Under the pieces are notes generated by a model that searched no databases, had not been told where the DNA came from, and was given only the letters and a program-made list of their open reading frames with translations. Positions 25,201 through 38,090 of a stretch of 64,000 nucleotides of DNA are shown here, piece by piece. The stretch's first letter is position 1; each line of letters starts with the position of its first letter. The DNA is taken from NCBI GenBank assembly GCA_025403435.1, contig CM046338.1:24388392-24452391 (forward strand), written 5' to 3'. The stretch comes from Artocarpus heterophyllus (lineage: Eukaryota > Streptophyta > Magnoliopsida > Rosales > Moraceae). The translations under genes and the position numbers were made by a program.

Positions 25201-26101
25201 CTCATATCATGTCCCAAAGTTTGTTTATACAACCAAAGAAAGAAACCTAAAAATAGTTTACAAATTCTTACCTTAGTGAAGCCACTTGAACTCTTCACTT
25301 CTAATTTCACTTTTCCTATTTTCAAAGGATGAAACCAAGGCTTATGGTCTTTCTAAGTACTTAAAATAAACCCTTGAATTATCCAAAAGAATCAAATTAT
25401 AGGTTTATCCCCTTTTTTGAAAGATTGAAACTTAAAACCATAAAATTAAGCTTACCTTGACTAGTTTCGATTTTTTCTCTCTTATCACCACTCAAACCTT
25501 GAACAAGACACTTGGAGATAGGCTTATCTTGTTAAATCCTAGCTAAAAATAGAGTATTTCTCTATAGAAGGGTCGAACTTAGAAGAAAGTGTGCTAAAAT
25601 GAGCTTACCTACTTGCTTATTCCTTATCAAGTACCACACACACCTCAAATCACTTAACACTTAAGTACTCTCTTATTAGCGTGATTGGTGTCCCTCTTTT
25701 GCAGCTTACACATCATCCATCTAATGTAATAGCTAAGCCATAGCCACTTATTTAGCTTACTAACTTAGGTGTACTCACTCATATCGAATTTTCAGTAGAC
25801 CAAAAATACTAGTTTCTAAACTTTGATAGTTTTTTGCCAAAACTAAACCAAAATTTCTAAATCTCTTTCAAATACACTCAAACATTAGATAATATGATTC
25901 TTTACTTAATTCCCAACTTGTTAAAACCCTAATTGAGTCTGTAAACTTGAATACTGAAAAGGTCACTTATTTAGGGTTTCAAGGTAAACTTACCACTAAA
26001 GTACATAACATCCTCTTATAAGAGACCTTGTATCATTCTTAATAACATTCTACGAGATTCCTTACTTGTTATAAAATCTCCTTTAATCATTATTCCGTAC
26101 A
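22269..26101. other. AT-rich non-coding DNA, possible old LTR material, no gene seen
   Basis: No frame carries a motif. TGTAACCCCCACATAAT at 23460 looks like an LTR 5' end, and the region to about 26090 reads like a long LTR or untranslated leader of an unidentified Ty3/gypsy element. Around 24060-24220 the phrase CTCCATCRAGAC recurs at least four times. No matching LTR end, PBS or target duplication was found. Confidence 0.4.
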
Positions 26102-26359
26102 CATACTGTAATGCCCCAAAATTAATTAAGTGATATTAGTGTGAAAGATGGTGGATTAGTGTGCCAAATTTCCATTTGACTTTAATCAAAAAATTTTATA
26201 ATGATTTTCTAATTAACTTGATTTTTAAATCACTTTAATTATTTTATTTGTTATTTTGAATTTTGGAACAAACAATTTGTCAAATGTCAAATATGTCCCT
26301 TTTGTAAAACAGTGGGTAGCACACGGTTTTCACACAGTAAAACGACCCACTATTCCTCT

Positions 26360-26369
26360 CTATTTAATC
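26360..26369 (+). promoter_or_regulatory. TATA-like box in the solo LTR
   Basis: CTATTTAATC directly before a CT-rich patch (26370-26490), matching the position of the box in the other Tekay-like LTRs. Confidence 0.45.
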
Positions 26370-26945
26370 TCCCCCTCTCCCTCTCTTCCTCATTCACTCC
26401 TTTACCTCTCTCAGACTCCCTCTTTCTCCCTCCTTTGTTCTCTCTCTTTCTCTCACTACCTTCTCCTTCTCTCTTTCTTTCTCTCAACTTTTGATTCAAA
26501 AACAAAGTTCAAGCTTCAGTTTTCAGCCAATAGGAAGCTTGGAAACGTGATTGAGAACTCGATTCAAAGATTAAATCAAGGTTAGTTTTCAAAATTTTAA
26601 ACTTTTTCCAATTTTTCTATTTTCTTTGCATTTTAAAATCTGAGCTTCTTTAAGCTTAGAAAACCTTGAATCTAAGTTAGTAGAACTTAAAACATCTAGA
26701 ATCTAGGCCTGGTTTGATGAAAAACAAATTTAAATTAAGTTTTTCTAATTTTCCTCTATTTTTTCATTTTTGGGTTTTATTAAATTTTTTTATGCAAATC
26801 TTGTTTAAATTAGTTTAAAAGTGTTCTACCATGTTTTTCTATCTTCTATGAATGTTTTGAATGCTTGGAATTGAGAAAATTAAAAATGAGGATTTGAGCT
26901 CGGGAAGGCCGAGACTCAAATTTTGGAAAGTTCTAAAATTCTCCA

Positions 26946-27096
26946 GTTCGACAGGCTAGATTAGTGAGTCCGGCAGGCTAGACTCGTACCTTCGATAAGT
27001 CGAACCTAGAAACAGTTTGGCAGGCTGGTCCTACTTGTTGGTAGGCGAAACTACATAGTTCGGCAGGTCAGACCAAGGAAATCAATAGGCCGACTG
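26946..27096 (+). repeat. Hairpin-motif array, degenerate (solo LTR)
   Basis: Seven copies in the CAGG sense orientation, with centres near 26952, 26974, 26996, 27021, 27042, 27064 and 27087 (spacings 22, 22, 25, 21, 22, 23). For example, GTCCGGCAGGCTAGAC and GTTCGGCAGGTCAGAC. The array is about 590-740 nt downstream of TATA, as in the full elements. The phase survives although individual copies are mutated. Confidence 0.82.
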
Positions 27097-28281
27097 GACT
27101 TTGCAAAAATTTATTATTTTTCACCCGTTTTTTCTACTTTAAACCTAGTTGAGATTTAACCTTGTAATGTGATTTTATTAACAAAAATAGTACACTAGGA
27201 CACCATGAGATAACTTAGTAGTGTAGGATATACTAGACATTGATAAACTTAGTTTATATTTAAGGTTGTTCGTGGTTTCGTGGAGCTAACGTATAGTGGA
27301 TTGAGACTGCAGTGTTGGACATTGGCATAGATGTTGAGGTAGAACTTCTACCCCTTTCTTGGTAGCCAAGTTTTTAAATGATTTTAGCCTTAAAATGATT
27401 TCTTTCAAAATATTTTCAATAAATGATTGAAAAGGATTTATATCAATTGTTTTCATAAACAATAGAAAGAGATGATTTTCATAATAAAGCGTATAATGAA
27501 TGTAAATGAATATACTTGGTAGAATGAGATTTTTAATAACTATAGAAATGCATAGATGAGCATGATGCTATATTCAGAGATCAGGTCGTGTAGAGTACGA
27601 CCTTAGGACATGTCCTAAAATCTAGTTGGGCCACTACGGTGGCGATACATATGGTATGCCCAAGAAAAGATAATAATATCCTTTTTGGTCGAACAATAAA
27701 CGGTTTTTGGTAAGATTGATTTCATTGAATTTATTTATCCATTTTATTTATTTAATTATATTTTCTAAATATTTTCTTGAATGATGAATTTTATATTGAA
27801 AATTAAATGTTTTTATAACCTAGTCCTACTAAGCCTTTCGCTTACTTTTTACGTGTTTTCAAACCTTTCCCCTCTAGGTGGGATCCAACTTAGAATCGAT
27901 GGAGAGTGCACTGACTGGACTCGCAAGCAGTAGAAGCCTCGAGTAGGTTATTTGTATTAATTAACTAAGGCATGTATCATTTTAACTTCTTTTTCTATAT
28001 TGGACTGTGGTTGTAATTTAATTATTGTCGATACTATATATGTACACAAGTTGTGGGCCTAGTGGGACCTGACACGTATTTCATTTTCATCATTTTATTT
28101 TATTTTATTTTATTTTTTGCCTGTCTGTTTTATTATTATAATAATCGTTTTAAAAAGTTTTAAATTGTCACATTTTCCTAATTAATCAAATTCTTTAATT
28201 TGTGTTTTTAATTAAAATTTGACTCAATTAACTTAATTAATCTACCACGTCACCTTCCGGTCTTCGGGGTGTGGCACATAC

Positions 28282-31200
28282 ATAACTTCACTTCACATAA
28301 AATGGCATTTTCAGCATAAATAGCCTTACAACCATTATTAAACTCCTAATTTCAACTCATCCATTATAATTGTATATCAAATACCATTAAAATTTACTTT
28401 TTCATTTTTTTCTAAACCGAATCCATCTTTAGGAAACCTCAAGTAAATTAGCTATACATTCAAATGAAATTATACTAAACATACTTTTGAAAATGATATA
28501 CGCTAGTAATATAATCAAACACATCTTAAATGATTATGAAACATTAAATAATGCAATTAATGTCATGAAATCATGCAATGCATTGGCCAACAAGTATATG
28601 AGAATACCAGGCATCACACTAGACCTTTTCCAATTGAAATATTTTAAATAAAAATCATAGAAATGACTAATTAAAGCTTAAATATTTATTATTTATTCAA
28701 CAATAAGCAGTATTCAATATACACTTTTTGTGCTAATCAAATAAACACATGCGTGCGAGAGAGAGAAAGAGAGGACGAGGAAAAAATATTTTAGTTCTAT
28801 TTTGGGGCTATTTTTAGGAATTTAGTTGCTTTGAAATACCCATTTTTTTAAATATATGATTTATTTTTTTAAAACATTTGATATTATGTACTAATCAACT
28901 ACTAAAATATGCTATTTGTGACAATTAATTCCATAGAAGCCGAATCTCTTAATGGCCTAAGGCTTTAATTTTATTTTCTAACACTAATATTTATTGTATT
29001 TCTCTCCTTTTGCAAGGTTTTAATAATTGCTATAAATTTTTTTTTTGTCTAATTCTATTGTTGCATTTCTATCATTTGATTGTCTTTTTTGGTAAAAAGA
29101 CCAAAATGCTCTCAAATAAAAAATAATAACTAAAACCTAAGAAAATTTTTTCTTAAATGAGATACTCAGATGCAAAGTTTTTGATAATTGTTATTATTTT
29201 TTAATTTAATTCTATTAATGTGTTTCTATCATTTGATTGTCTTTTTTTTGGTAAAAAGGCCAAAATGCCCTCAAATAAAAAATAATGATTGGAACCTAAG
29301 AAAAATTCCTCTTAAATAAGATACCCAAATCTAAAGAACAAACTAGATTTGAGAAAACCAAATTTAAAAAAAAAAAAAAACCATCGAAGATTCAACAATT
29401 AAAGAAGTAAGCACCTTTGAGGAAAATGTCACCCCCCCCAAAAAAAAAGTTTCAAAAAAGTCAAGTCAAACATTGAGGGTTGAGCTGACAGCTCTTTCAA
29501 AGCTCTAGCCAATCTTTCATTTTGTTTTAGGAGGCCTACAAAGGGGGAACTTAAAGCTTCAACTAATGTTCTCCTCTTCGTGTTTCTTAATCAAAAGCCC
29601 TATCACGATCTCACCTAGCAATCTTCATTAAACCAAAAGCCTAGCTATGATCGTACCTGTCAATCTTCATTCAAAAACCACCTACATGGTAGCCTTTGAT
29701 TTTTTCCTCTCCCTTAAGATGCAATCAACAAAAACATATTTAAAAAACTCACCATCATAAACGGCTTGGATTTGGATGGAGTGGCTCACGATGCTCTGGA
29801 CTTGGCAGCAGTTGAGTCTCGAAGGGAAGCGATTAAGGCTAGTCATGGCATTTGGGATTTATATAGTTAGGTTTCGCTTAGAGTTAAGGCGAGACTTTGC
29901 GACAGTGGCGGGGAGTTTGTGGCTAGTTTGGGTTAGGGCAATATGTAGATTCGGTGGAGTCTAGGTTGAGATGATTTGGGTTTGCTAATAGGGGAGGTCA
30001 CGACAAATATGGTGGGGGAGCTTGAAGGTTGACGCATTTTGTGCTTCATTAAAGGGGAGGTTTTGACAAAGGGTGGGGGACCTCTGACGGGTCTAAAGTG
30101 AACGGTGGTTAGGTTATTGGTTTACGATAGTGACGGACATGGCTTGCGATGAGTCTAGAGTGACTAGCTATTGGGTTAGAAATTGAGTTTGTGCCTTCTT
30201 CTTCCTTCTTTTTGTTTTTTTTTTGTCTGGTGAAGATGAAGAAGATATTTTATTTTTTATTTTTTTATTTTTGTAAAATGGTTATTTTATTTATCAAGGG
30301 TTTTTTTTTAGTCTTTTTCAAGTAAATGCAGATCACATGATGCTAACATGATCGATAAAAGTGAGAAAATAGATAGATGTTAGTCTAATTCATCTTATTG
30401 CAATATTTTTATGAGTTTGGTGACTTTTTGGCTAAATAAAACAAAGATAAGAATTTAATCGTTACCTTTTTAATAGACTCAGGACTAATTGGGTGAGTTA
30501 TTATTACTTTTTTTTTGCTTTTGAAGATATACCAATTATGACCTCTTGTAATTTTTTTTCTTCCAAAATCTTCCTTTTACTTTTAATTTTAAGTGAGGAG
30601 CGGTTCTTAATAAATTATACTAACCTTTTGAATTTATTTTGGAATATCTTTTAAGTAAATAATATTTAAGAGTATATTTAATTTTATGAAAATATTTGAA
30701 CATTATCTTTTAGTTCAAATGGAGGCTTGGCATGTTACAAATAGTATCAAAGCTATAACTCAACTTAAATTATGGCCAATGAGAAGTCAAGCCTCGTAGT
30801 GGGGGGATGACTATGACATCACAGTCCCTTGAGACAAAAAGGGCAAAAAAACAAAAAAAAAGAAAGTTTTGTAATTGGGCATATTCATGCTTCCATTCCA
30901 AGTAATGGTTATAAGTAAGGACATCATTTAGATATGAGGCTTTTAAAAAAATCTAGGAGCAAAATTGTACAAGTTTGAAGCATTACCAATGCAGTGCTAA
31001 TTTAGTATGCTAATGTTAAATTTTTAGCATTTGAGTAAGAAAATTACTCTCCATTGCAATACTTTTTTTCTTACTAAATTTAGCATATGCTATACTTGCA
31101 AACAAATTTGACATCAATTATAACATATGCTAAATTGCATTTGATTGCTATTGGTTGATGTATTTGTTTTTTATTCAATAATTATAAAATTACCATTTTT

Positions 31201-31367
31201 AAATTATTTTAAAATTAAAAAAACAGATATATAACATTAGAAATAGCATTATGCATTTGACAATATCATTAAAATTTGCATTCAATATCTTTTGTCCCAA
31301 ATTAGACAATATCATTGTTTGTTTTCTAAAATGATTTTAGCGAAAATAAATGGAAAGGTGGTAAAGA
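28282..31367. other. Non-coding DNA with low-complexity runs, no gene seen
   Basis: AT-rich, with poly-A/T runs and a short GAGAGA run near 28758. The part at 29770-30180 is G-richer on the plus strand and opens a 62-codon frame (29776-29964) without any motif. A diverged tandem duplication lies at 29016-29337. Confidence 0.4.
29016..29337. repeat. Diverged tandem duplication, about 160-bp unit
   Basis: Units 29016-29175 and 29176-29337. Shared blocks include TTTCTATCATTTGATTGTCT, GGTAAAAAGRCCAAAATGC and TCAAATAAAAAATAATRA, in the same order. Divergence is moderate and includes small gaps. Confidence 0.75.
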
Positions 31368-32855
31368 TGTGAAACATATATAATAAAAAATTTGCACAAA
31401 ACTTTTGTAAAACATGCTATAGGTTTTATCAATTTAAAAGTAAATAAATATGTTTGTCTATATACAATTTTGTTTACCTAAATGAAGAGTGGAAATCGAA
31501 ATTCTTCTACCAGAGACAACCATTCTCTATATGTGACCAAAGCCTTCTTTACCTATTTCTTGGCACCAAATGGACATACTGGTGAGCGTAAAAGGAAATA
31601 AGAGTTTCTTAAGGTCACTTGCTCACTTTTCTCACCTGCTAATCTCAACACATGAGCAAAACAAGTCTTGGGATGAAGAACTCTTATTCTCTTTTTCTTT
31701 CACTCTCTACATGCCTACACTAGATTATCTGGCATAGTTTTTGTAGTCTAACTAAAACTCTTAATCATGTATAGAATAAATAGAGGAGGCCTCTATTTAC
31801 AGAGAATGTGAGACCCAATAAATTCTAAAAGCTCCTTTTATTTTAATTTTAAATGTTAATATTTAATTAAAATAAAGACATAAGTTTCGTTTTCTTGATA
31901 CTGGTTATGGTGCCACACATAGAGAATCTCTTTGTGCTTGTGGTGCCAATCATCAATTAGTGCATAAAGGAATACTACCTATTATCCAAACTGATTTGTT
32001 TTCATATTTAGAATCCCCAATTTTTAATTAAGTCACATTTATCTAAAAATAGAAAGTCCTAAATATGAAAACTTGATGAACAAGGTTTGGACTACATAAG
32101 GAACTTTTCCCTATTCCTGTGTGCGCTACACACAATGGATGGGATCCAATGTGTTTTTTTAAAGTTAATTATTATGTATTATTAAATAAACATGATTTAA
32201 TAATTATAAATTAATTCATTTTGAGTGATATTTAATTTAAAACTCTATAATTGTTAATTAATTAATCAAACCAGTAATTTCACTTATCCAGACAATGGTT
32301 ACAAGGATTGTGGGATACTGATAGACCCATAATTTTAAACTCTAATAAAGCCAAATATTAATTAAACTCTTTAATTAATATATTATTTTTTTTAGTATTT
32401 ATTCAATACTTGAGAGTTTAATTAAACTCTTATTATTCAAGGCCCAAATAAATACTTGAGAGAATTATTTATCTACTTTTCGCTGGAAAAGGAATAGATT
32501 TTATCATTTTATATTAACATTCTCAGCTACTTACTTCATTATGCCTCTAAAATACAAATGATAGGATTAGATTCTCAAATCCATACCAAGTAAATCAAAA
32601 GTCATAAACCCATAATAAGATTCTGCTAATAACTCACAATTAAGATCATCTCATATATGACCATCAGTCAATGTGAGTATTACTTGCTATATTTAACAAA
32701 TATTATTAGTCGTTCATATCATATCATGTCTCATTCCTATATAATCTCATTATGTGCAATGTACTCATTTAATGACTTACTACTTTAATTGTTTGGATAA
32801 GATTATTCCATTCTTAATAGAAATGACCTATACTAGTAACGCTTAATCAAAAATT
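31368..32855 (-). repeat. Copia B 3' LTR, downstream piece (split by a DNA transposon)
   Basis: On the minus strand this continues the LTR that starts at 43970 and is interrupted by the TIR element 32856-43714. The reverse complement aligns along its whole length with the plus-strand LTR at about 50900-52491. Shared blocks include GAGAATCTAATCCTATC, TTACTAGTATAGG and GTTTTAR-TTGACTA. It ends TTTCACA in the sense direction at 31368. The two LTR pieces total about 1735 bp. Confidence 0.85.
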
Positions 32856-32938
32856 GGATAAATTATACTAACATCCCTTGTGTTTCACCCTAATTATAGT
32901 GACACTCTAGACCAAAACTAATCACATTGACACCCCTT

Positions 32939-34943
32939 TGTTGGAAAAATAGTACGCAGCGGAATTTTAAAAATTTTATATTAGAGTATTTTCTAAAACA
33001 CAAGCTTGACATGCTATATGCATAAATTAACTAGATCTTACTAACCTTAGTGTGCCGAAAAGTTCCTGTAATCAGTGAAGAGAAATAACGTTCCAGAAGA
33101 GCCTCAACTAACTGGTCATCTTTGCCATCCTCTATCCACAATCAGAGTGAGTGCGGGCTCACACGTATAGCTCTTTCACCAGGTAACTCTCCTTCCAACT
33201 AATTAAGAGAACCCAAAGCAAATGTTCGTGATTTGTGAACAAGAGCTCTCAGGGAGTTTCTCGATTCTCACCTGCAGAGTATCACTCTTAATCTCTTAAT
33301 TGATCTAAATAACTCTTAAGACTTACTCCCTAATTATAGAGGTTTGGTCTAGAGTCAGTTCTTATCAGATAAGGTCTCAAAATTCGAATCAGAATCAAAT
33401 TTAGATCAATATCTGATAAGATCTGCATAAAAACATGTGATCTTATCTTCGCTCATCGACAAGCCGATCATGATGATTGGCAGGCTGAACAGGCCTTATC
33501 GGTAGGCCGAACTGTCGATTAATATATCAGCGAATCTTTTATTTTCTACCCGAGATTCTATAGGATAAAGTCTCAGTTTTAATTCAAATAACCCAATAGA
33601 AAAGTTATCTGATCAAAACAACTTTATCTAGATAATCTCTAAGAAAATAAATGAATTCCTAATAATTCTACAAGTTTATCTTGCTCTAATTATTCAAAAT
33701 TAAATCAACCGATAAACAGACAAGAATTATCCGATCCTTATAATTCAACAAGTTTATCTTGAATTAATTTTTATCACAAAATTAATTCAACCGATAAACA
33801 GACATGAATTATTTGATTCCTCCAAATGTCAACCAATCTAATAAATCCGACATAAGTTACCAATTATTAGAAAAGCACGCCATATCATTACAGGATGTTG
33901 TGAGCTAGTAAAAGGGACCAAGTGGACCTATATAGTTCAAGCTCCCGATAATTATGAAACCCAGTATCCCAGATATACATTTCATAATTATCAACTAAAA
34001 CGCTACTCTACTAAAAGCTTGGAGCTGCACTCTCGAACTACATAGAATTACAAAGCTCGTATAGCTAAGTCTCCATGACATATCATAATGTATCGTATTC
34101 CCATAGGATTATCCATAATTGGCTTAAGGATAAGTTTTGTCTTACCTTCCATATTATTTTTATCTTACGTTCCATTATCTCACCAAAAAAAAACTTACCA
34201 TCCAAAGACAATATACCATTCGGTTACACCTATGTATCCAAATGGTTGAGCGCTCTAGTTTTTTAATTACAGGATAATGCATATAAGATGATATCACTAC
34301 TCCTAAAGAGGAGATATGGATTGCATATCTATGAATAACAAGTCTACGCCATCAAGAGTCATGCCTCCAACGTATCGGCATGCATACCACTATTAAGATG
34401 TGGGTGTCACCCTTTGGTATATCAAAAGATACAAGTCAATGGGCCCACTATTCATCTCAGGATTAAGATACAATACAAATGATTGTCTAAAGTGAATCAA
34501 TTTGCCCAGATAGAATTATTAATCCAAATCTATTCACTTTATGTCTCGATCTAACACATCGTCACCTATGACAACGTGTTAATGTTTCTATTCATGGAAT
34601 CAACCTCTGATGGTCAAGACAAACCATCTCCCAATAAGGATGTAGACAACATAACAATCTTTACATGAATAAAGCACCCAACTTTATTCCCTCGATTGCG
34701 GATCTTATGTTTTAGACCATTACCTTAAGAATCGTGTCTTCCGCATAATCTGTCTATCATATGCTCAATTCTTAAAGGTTTAGACTGACAGTTTTAGACT
34801 TTTGTTTGCTTAACATACATTCAACAAATATGAACGTAAAGAGGACAAGATTTGGTATATAAACAATAAATAAATTCTTTATTGATAAAAATGTCTCCAA
34901 AAACTTATTACATTTTTACTCCTTAGGGCATACATGTCTAACA
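32939..34943 (-). repeat. 3' LTR of copia A
   Basis: 2005 bp; sense start TGTTAGACATGTATGCCC, sense end GCGTACTATTTTTCCAACA. It holds three hairpin motifs at 33449-33508 in the U3. The 63-codon frame at 34075-34266 is antisense and shared with the sister LTRs only because the LTRs are homologous. Confidence 0.95.
33449..33508 (-). repeat. Three hairpin motifs in U3 of copia A 3' LTR
   Basis: Plus-strand copies ATCGACAAGCCGATC, ATTGGCAGGCTGAAC and ATCGGTAGGCCGAAC begin at 33455, 33476 and 33498 (spacings 21 and 22). Sense orientation is CCTG-type, opposite to the leader array. About 120-180 bp upstream of the promoter box. Confidence 0.8.
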
Positions 34944-34955
34944 ATCTCCCACTTG
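34944..34955 (-). promoter_or_regulatory. Polypurine tract of copia A
   Basis: The sense strand reads AAGTGGGAGAT directly against TGTTAGACATG of the 3' LTR. Confidence 0.75.
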
Positions 34956-34957
34956 CA

Positions 34958-36480
34958 CTAAGTGACTAAATACGACAAATCTCGTATCCCCATAGTTTCC
35001 ACATGCTTCTTGAAGACTCTCCCAGTATGTGTCTTCGTAAATGGATCAGCTAAATTGTCCTCTAACACGATCTTGCACACCGTGACATGCCTGCCTTCAA
35101 CGAAGTCCTTTATCACATGATACTTCTGATCAATATGCTTACTCTTTTTGTGAAATCTTGGTTTCTTAGCATTAGCTACTGCCGCACTGTTATCACAGTA
35201 CAGTGATACCCCCTTATCCATACTAGGAACTACCTCAAGATTTCCAAGGGACCTGTGGAGCCACACTGTTTCTTTCAAAGGATCACTAGCTGCCATATAC
35301 TCGGCCTCCATCGTTGAATCCGAAGTGTAATCTTGCTTCGCACTTCTCTAACTGATGGCACCGTCGCCTAGAGTAAACATAAAACCCGAAGTTCATTTTT
35401 TAGAATCCAGACAGGATTGAAAATCCGAGTCAGTATCTCCTAAAGGAGTCAAGGTCTCACCCGAATATACAAGCATATACCCTCGAGTCCTTATCAAGTA
35501 CTTGAAAATATCCTTTACCGCAACCCAATGGTTTGGTCCTGGATCCACCTGAAATCGACTTACAATCTCGACCACATAACTAATATTCGGTCTTGTGCAA
35601 AGCATGACATACATGAGACTACCCACTGCCGAAGCATAAGGCTCCTTCTTCATGTATTTTCTTTCTTCCTCATACTTTGGAGAGTCTTTCTTAGAAAGAG
35701 TAATTCCAGACCTAGATGGTTGTCTACCTTTCTTGGAATCCTGCATTGCAAACCTCCTGAGAATGTTATCTATGCAGCCGGCCTAGGACAAAGCTATCAT
35801 TTTGTTCTTTCTATCCCGAAAGATCTAGATACCGAGAAAAAAATTAGCCTCTCCAAAGTCCTTCATGTCAAATTGCTTGGTCAACCATAATTTGACTAAT
35901 GACAATGCTCCTACGTCATTGCCAATTAACATAATGTCATCTACATAGAGCAGTAGAAAAACCACCTTCTCATCCTTAATGTGTTTGTAAACACATGGCC
36001 CATCCACATTTTGTGAGAACCTATAAGCCTTGATCACCTGATCAAATCTTATGTTCCAAGAATGGGAAGCCTGCTTAAGTCCATAAATTGAATTTAGCAG
36101 CTTACAAACCTTACTCTCTTGACCCGTGACTTTAAACCCGTCTGGTTGTTCCATATAAATGGACTCATTAAGATAACTATTCAGAAAAGCAGTCTTGATA
36201 TCCCTCTGCCAAATCTCGTAGTCAAGAGCAGCAGCTATGGACAAGAGAATCCGGATGGACTTAAGCATGGCTATAGGCAAAAAGGTTTCCTTATAATCGA
36301 TCCCTTCCTTATGCGTATAAACCTTAGCTATCAGTCTAGCCTTAAAGGTTTTGACCCTTCCATCTACTCTTCTTTTCCTCTTGTAGATCCACTTACACCA
36401 TATGGGTTTTACCCCTTCGGGAAGATCTATAAGCTCCTAGACTTGATTAGTCTCCATAGACTTCATCTCTGTGTTCATGG
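34958..36480 (-). pseudogene. pol: Copia A reverse transcriptase and RNase H remains
   Basis: RT core at 35825-36280, with the DIKTAFLNSYLNE motif, GLKQASHSWN and the YVDD active site (LLYVDDIML). The connection piece is at 35393-35746 with LMYVMLCTRPNISYVV. RNase H is at 34958-35311 with MEAEYMAAS, YCDNSAAV and the HIDQKYHVIKD stretch, ending DLSYLVT before the PPT. Pieces are separated by stops and frame changes. They would have copied the RNA and removed it after minus-strand synthesis. Confidence 0.93.
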
Positions 36481-38058
36481 CCTCTGTCTAGAGTTTCGAA
36501 TCAACATCCTTCATAGCCTCTACGTAAGTATAAGAATCCCTGTCATGTTCATCCAATTCAGCGAAAAAGACCTCCCTATTGAGCATATACCTCTCCAGTT
36601 GACGTCTGATCCTCCAACTGCGTTGAAGCCCCTTAGGTTGTTGTTCAGGTTCATTTGGTTTTTCTACACTGATCAGAATGGTTTCATTCGAAACCTTCAG
36701 AGTGATCGGATCACTCCTTAACTCCTCAAGCACCACTTTGCTTCGAGATTTAAAGTCGTCCATGTAACTCTCCTCAAGGAAAGTTGCATTAGTTGAAACC
36801 ACAACTTTATTTTCCTTTGGGTTATAGAAATAACCCCTTTTAGTCCCTTTTGGATATCCTACAAACACGCAAACTTCCAAACGTGCTTCTAAATTATTCG
36901 AATCCTTAAACAGGACATGAGCCAGACATCCCAATATGCGAATATGGTTTCAGGATGTCTTCCTGCCCGTCCATAACTTTTGAGGAGTTTTAGGGACCGA
37001 TTTTGAAGGCACATTGTTCAAAAGATAACATGCGGTTTGTAGTGCATATCCCTAAAAGGATAAAGGCAATTATAAATAACTCATCATGGACCTGACTATG
37101 TCCAATAAAGTCCTATTCCTTCTCTCCACCACGCAATTCTGCTATGGAGTGCCCAGCGCAGTCAAATGAGATAAAATCTCATTCTCTAATAAGTGTCCCA
37201 AGAACTCATCAGAAAGGTATTCTCACCTCGATCGAATCGAAGAGCCTTTATGGGTCTACCCAATTGCTTTTCCACTTTAGCCCAAAACTCCCTGAACTTG
37301 TCAAAAGTTTCACTTTTATGGTGCACTAGGTACACATACCCATACCATGAGTAATCGTCAATAAAAGTGACAAAATACTCATACCCTCCTCGTGCCCTGA
37401 TGTTCATCGGTCTGCAAACATCACTATGCACAAGTTCTAGAACCCCTTTGGCCCTATTGCCCTTAGACCCGAATGGTCTTTTGGTCATGTTACCCTCGAA
37501 ACAAGATTCACATTGAGGTACAGATTCCACCTTTAAATGACTTAAAGGCCCATCCCTTACCAGCCTTTGAATCCTATTTCGGTTAATATGACCAAAGCGT
37601 AAATGCCAAAGATAAGTCTTATTAGAGTAAGAAGTTTTAAGCCTTTTAGAGTTATTATCGTTCATCTTAGCATTAAGCAATAAGTTCATTTTAGGGTTGA
37701 TAAAACATAGATTATTTTGCATCCATCCAGAATAGATAAAAGATTTGTTTTCATGAATCACGACTTTATCATTAAAAGAAACGAAATAGGAGTCTTTAAA
37801 TAAACAAGCTACAGAAATTAAATTCCTTTTAAATTTAGGAACATAAAAACAATCTTGCAAAATTAAATTTCTATAATTATCAAAATAAAGATGGACGTCT
37901 CCCACTGCTTCTGCTGAGACCAAGGATCCATCGTCCATCCAAAGCGTGAATTCTTCACGCAACAGACTTCTCGTTTCTTTGAACCTATGTAGAGAAACAC
38001 AAACATGATTAGTTGCACCAGAATCTGTGACCCAAATGTCACTGAATTCCTCAACCAA
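36481..38058 (-). pseudogene. pol: Copia A protease and integrase remains
   Basis: 37186-38058 (290 codons) begins with the protease site WVTDSGATNHVC, runs through the GAG_pre-integrase region (WHLRFGHINRNRIQRL, then CESC) and enters the integrase core with SDVCRPMN, FIDDYSWYGYVY and DRGENTF. 36488-36934 is the integrase C-terminal region (VFVGYPKGTKRGY). Stops and frameshifts separate the pieces, so no functional integrase can be made. Confidence 0.92.
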
Positions 38059-38090
38059 ACAAGTTTCTAAATACAGAAGATCACACCTAC

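Larger units (their letters stand above)
26107..28276 (+). mobile_element. Solo LTR of a Tekay-like element
   Basis: 2170 bp, TGTAATGCCCCAAAAT to GGGGTGTGGCA, flanked by a perfect 5-bp duplication CATAC (26102-26106 and 28277-28281). It is in the opposite orientation to the two full elements. It retains the TATA-like box, CT tract, hairpin array and the conserved block GGAGCTAACGTATAGTGGAT near 27283. The internal region is missing, as expected from recombination between the two LTRs of a former full element. It is clearly diverged from the other two copies. Confidence 0.93.

Noticed and set aside
34075..34266. Conserved 63-codon frame also at 41733-41924 and 57989-58186
   Set aside because: Antisense to the elements and shared only because the LTRs are homologous; it does not stay open consistently.
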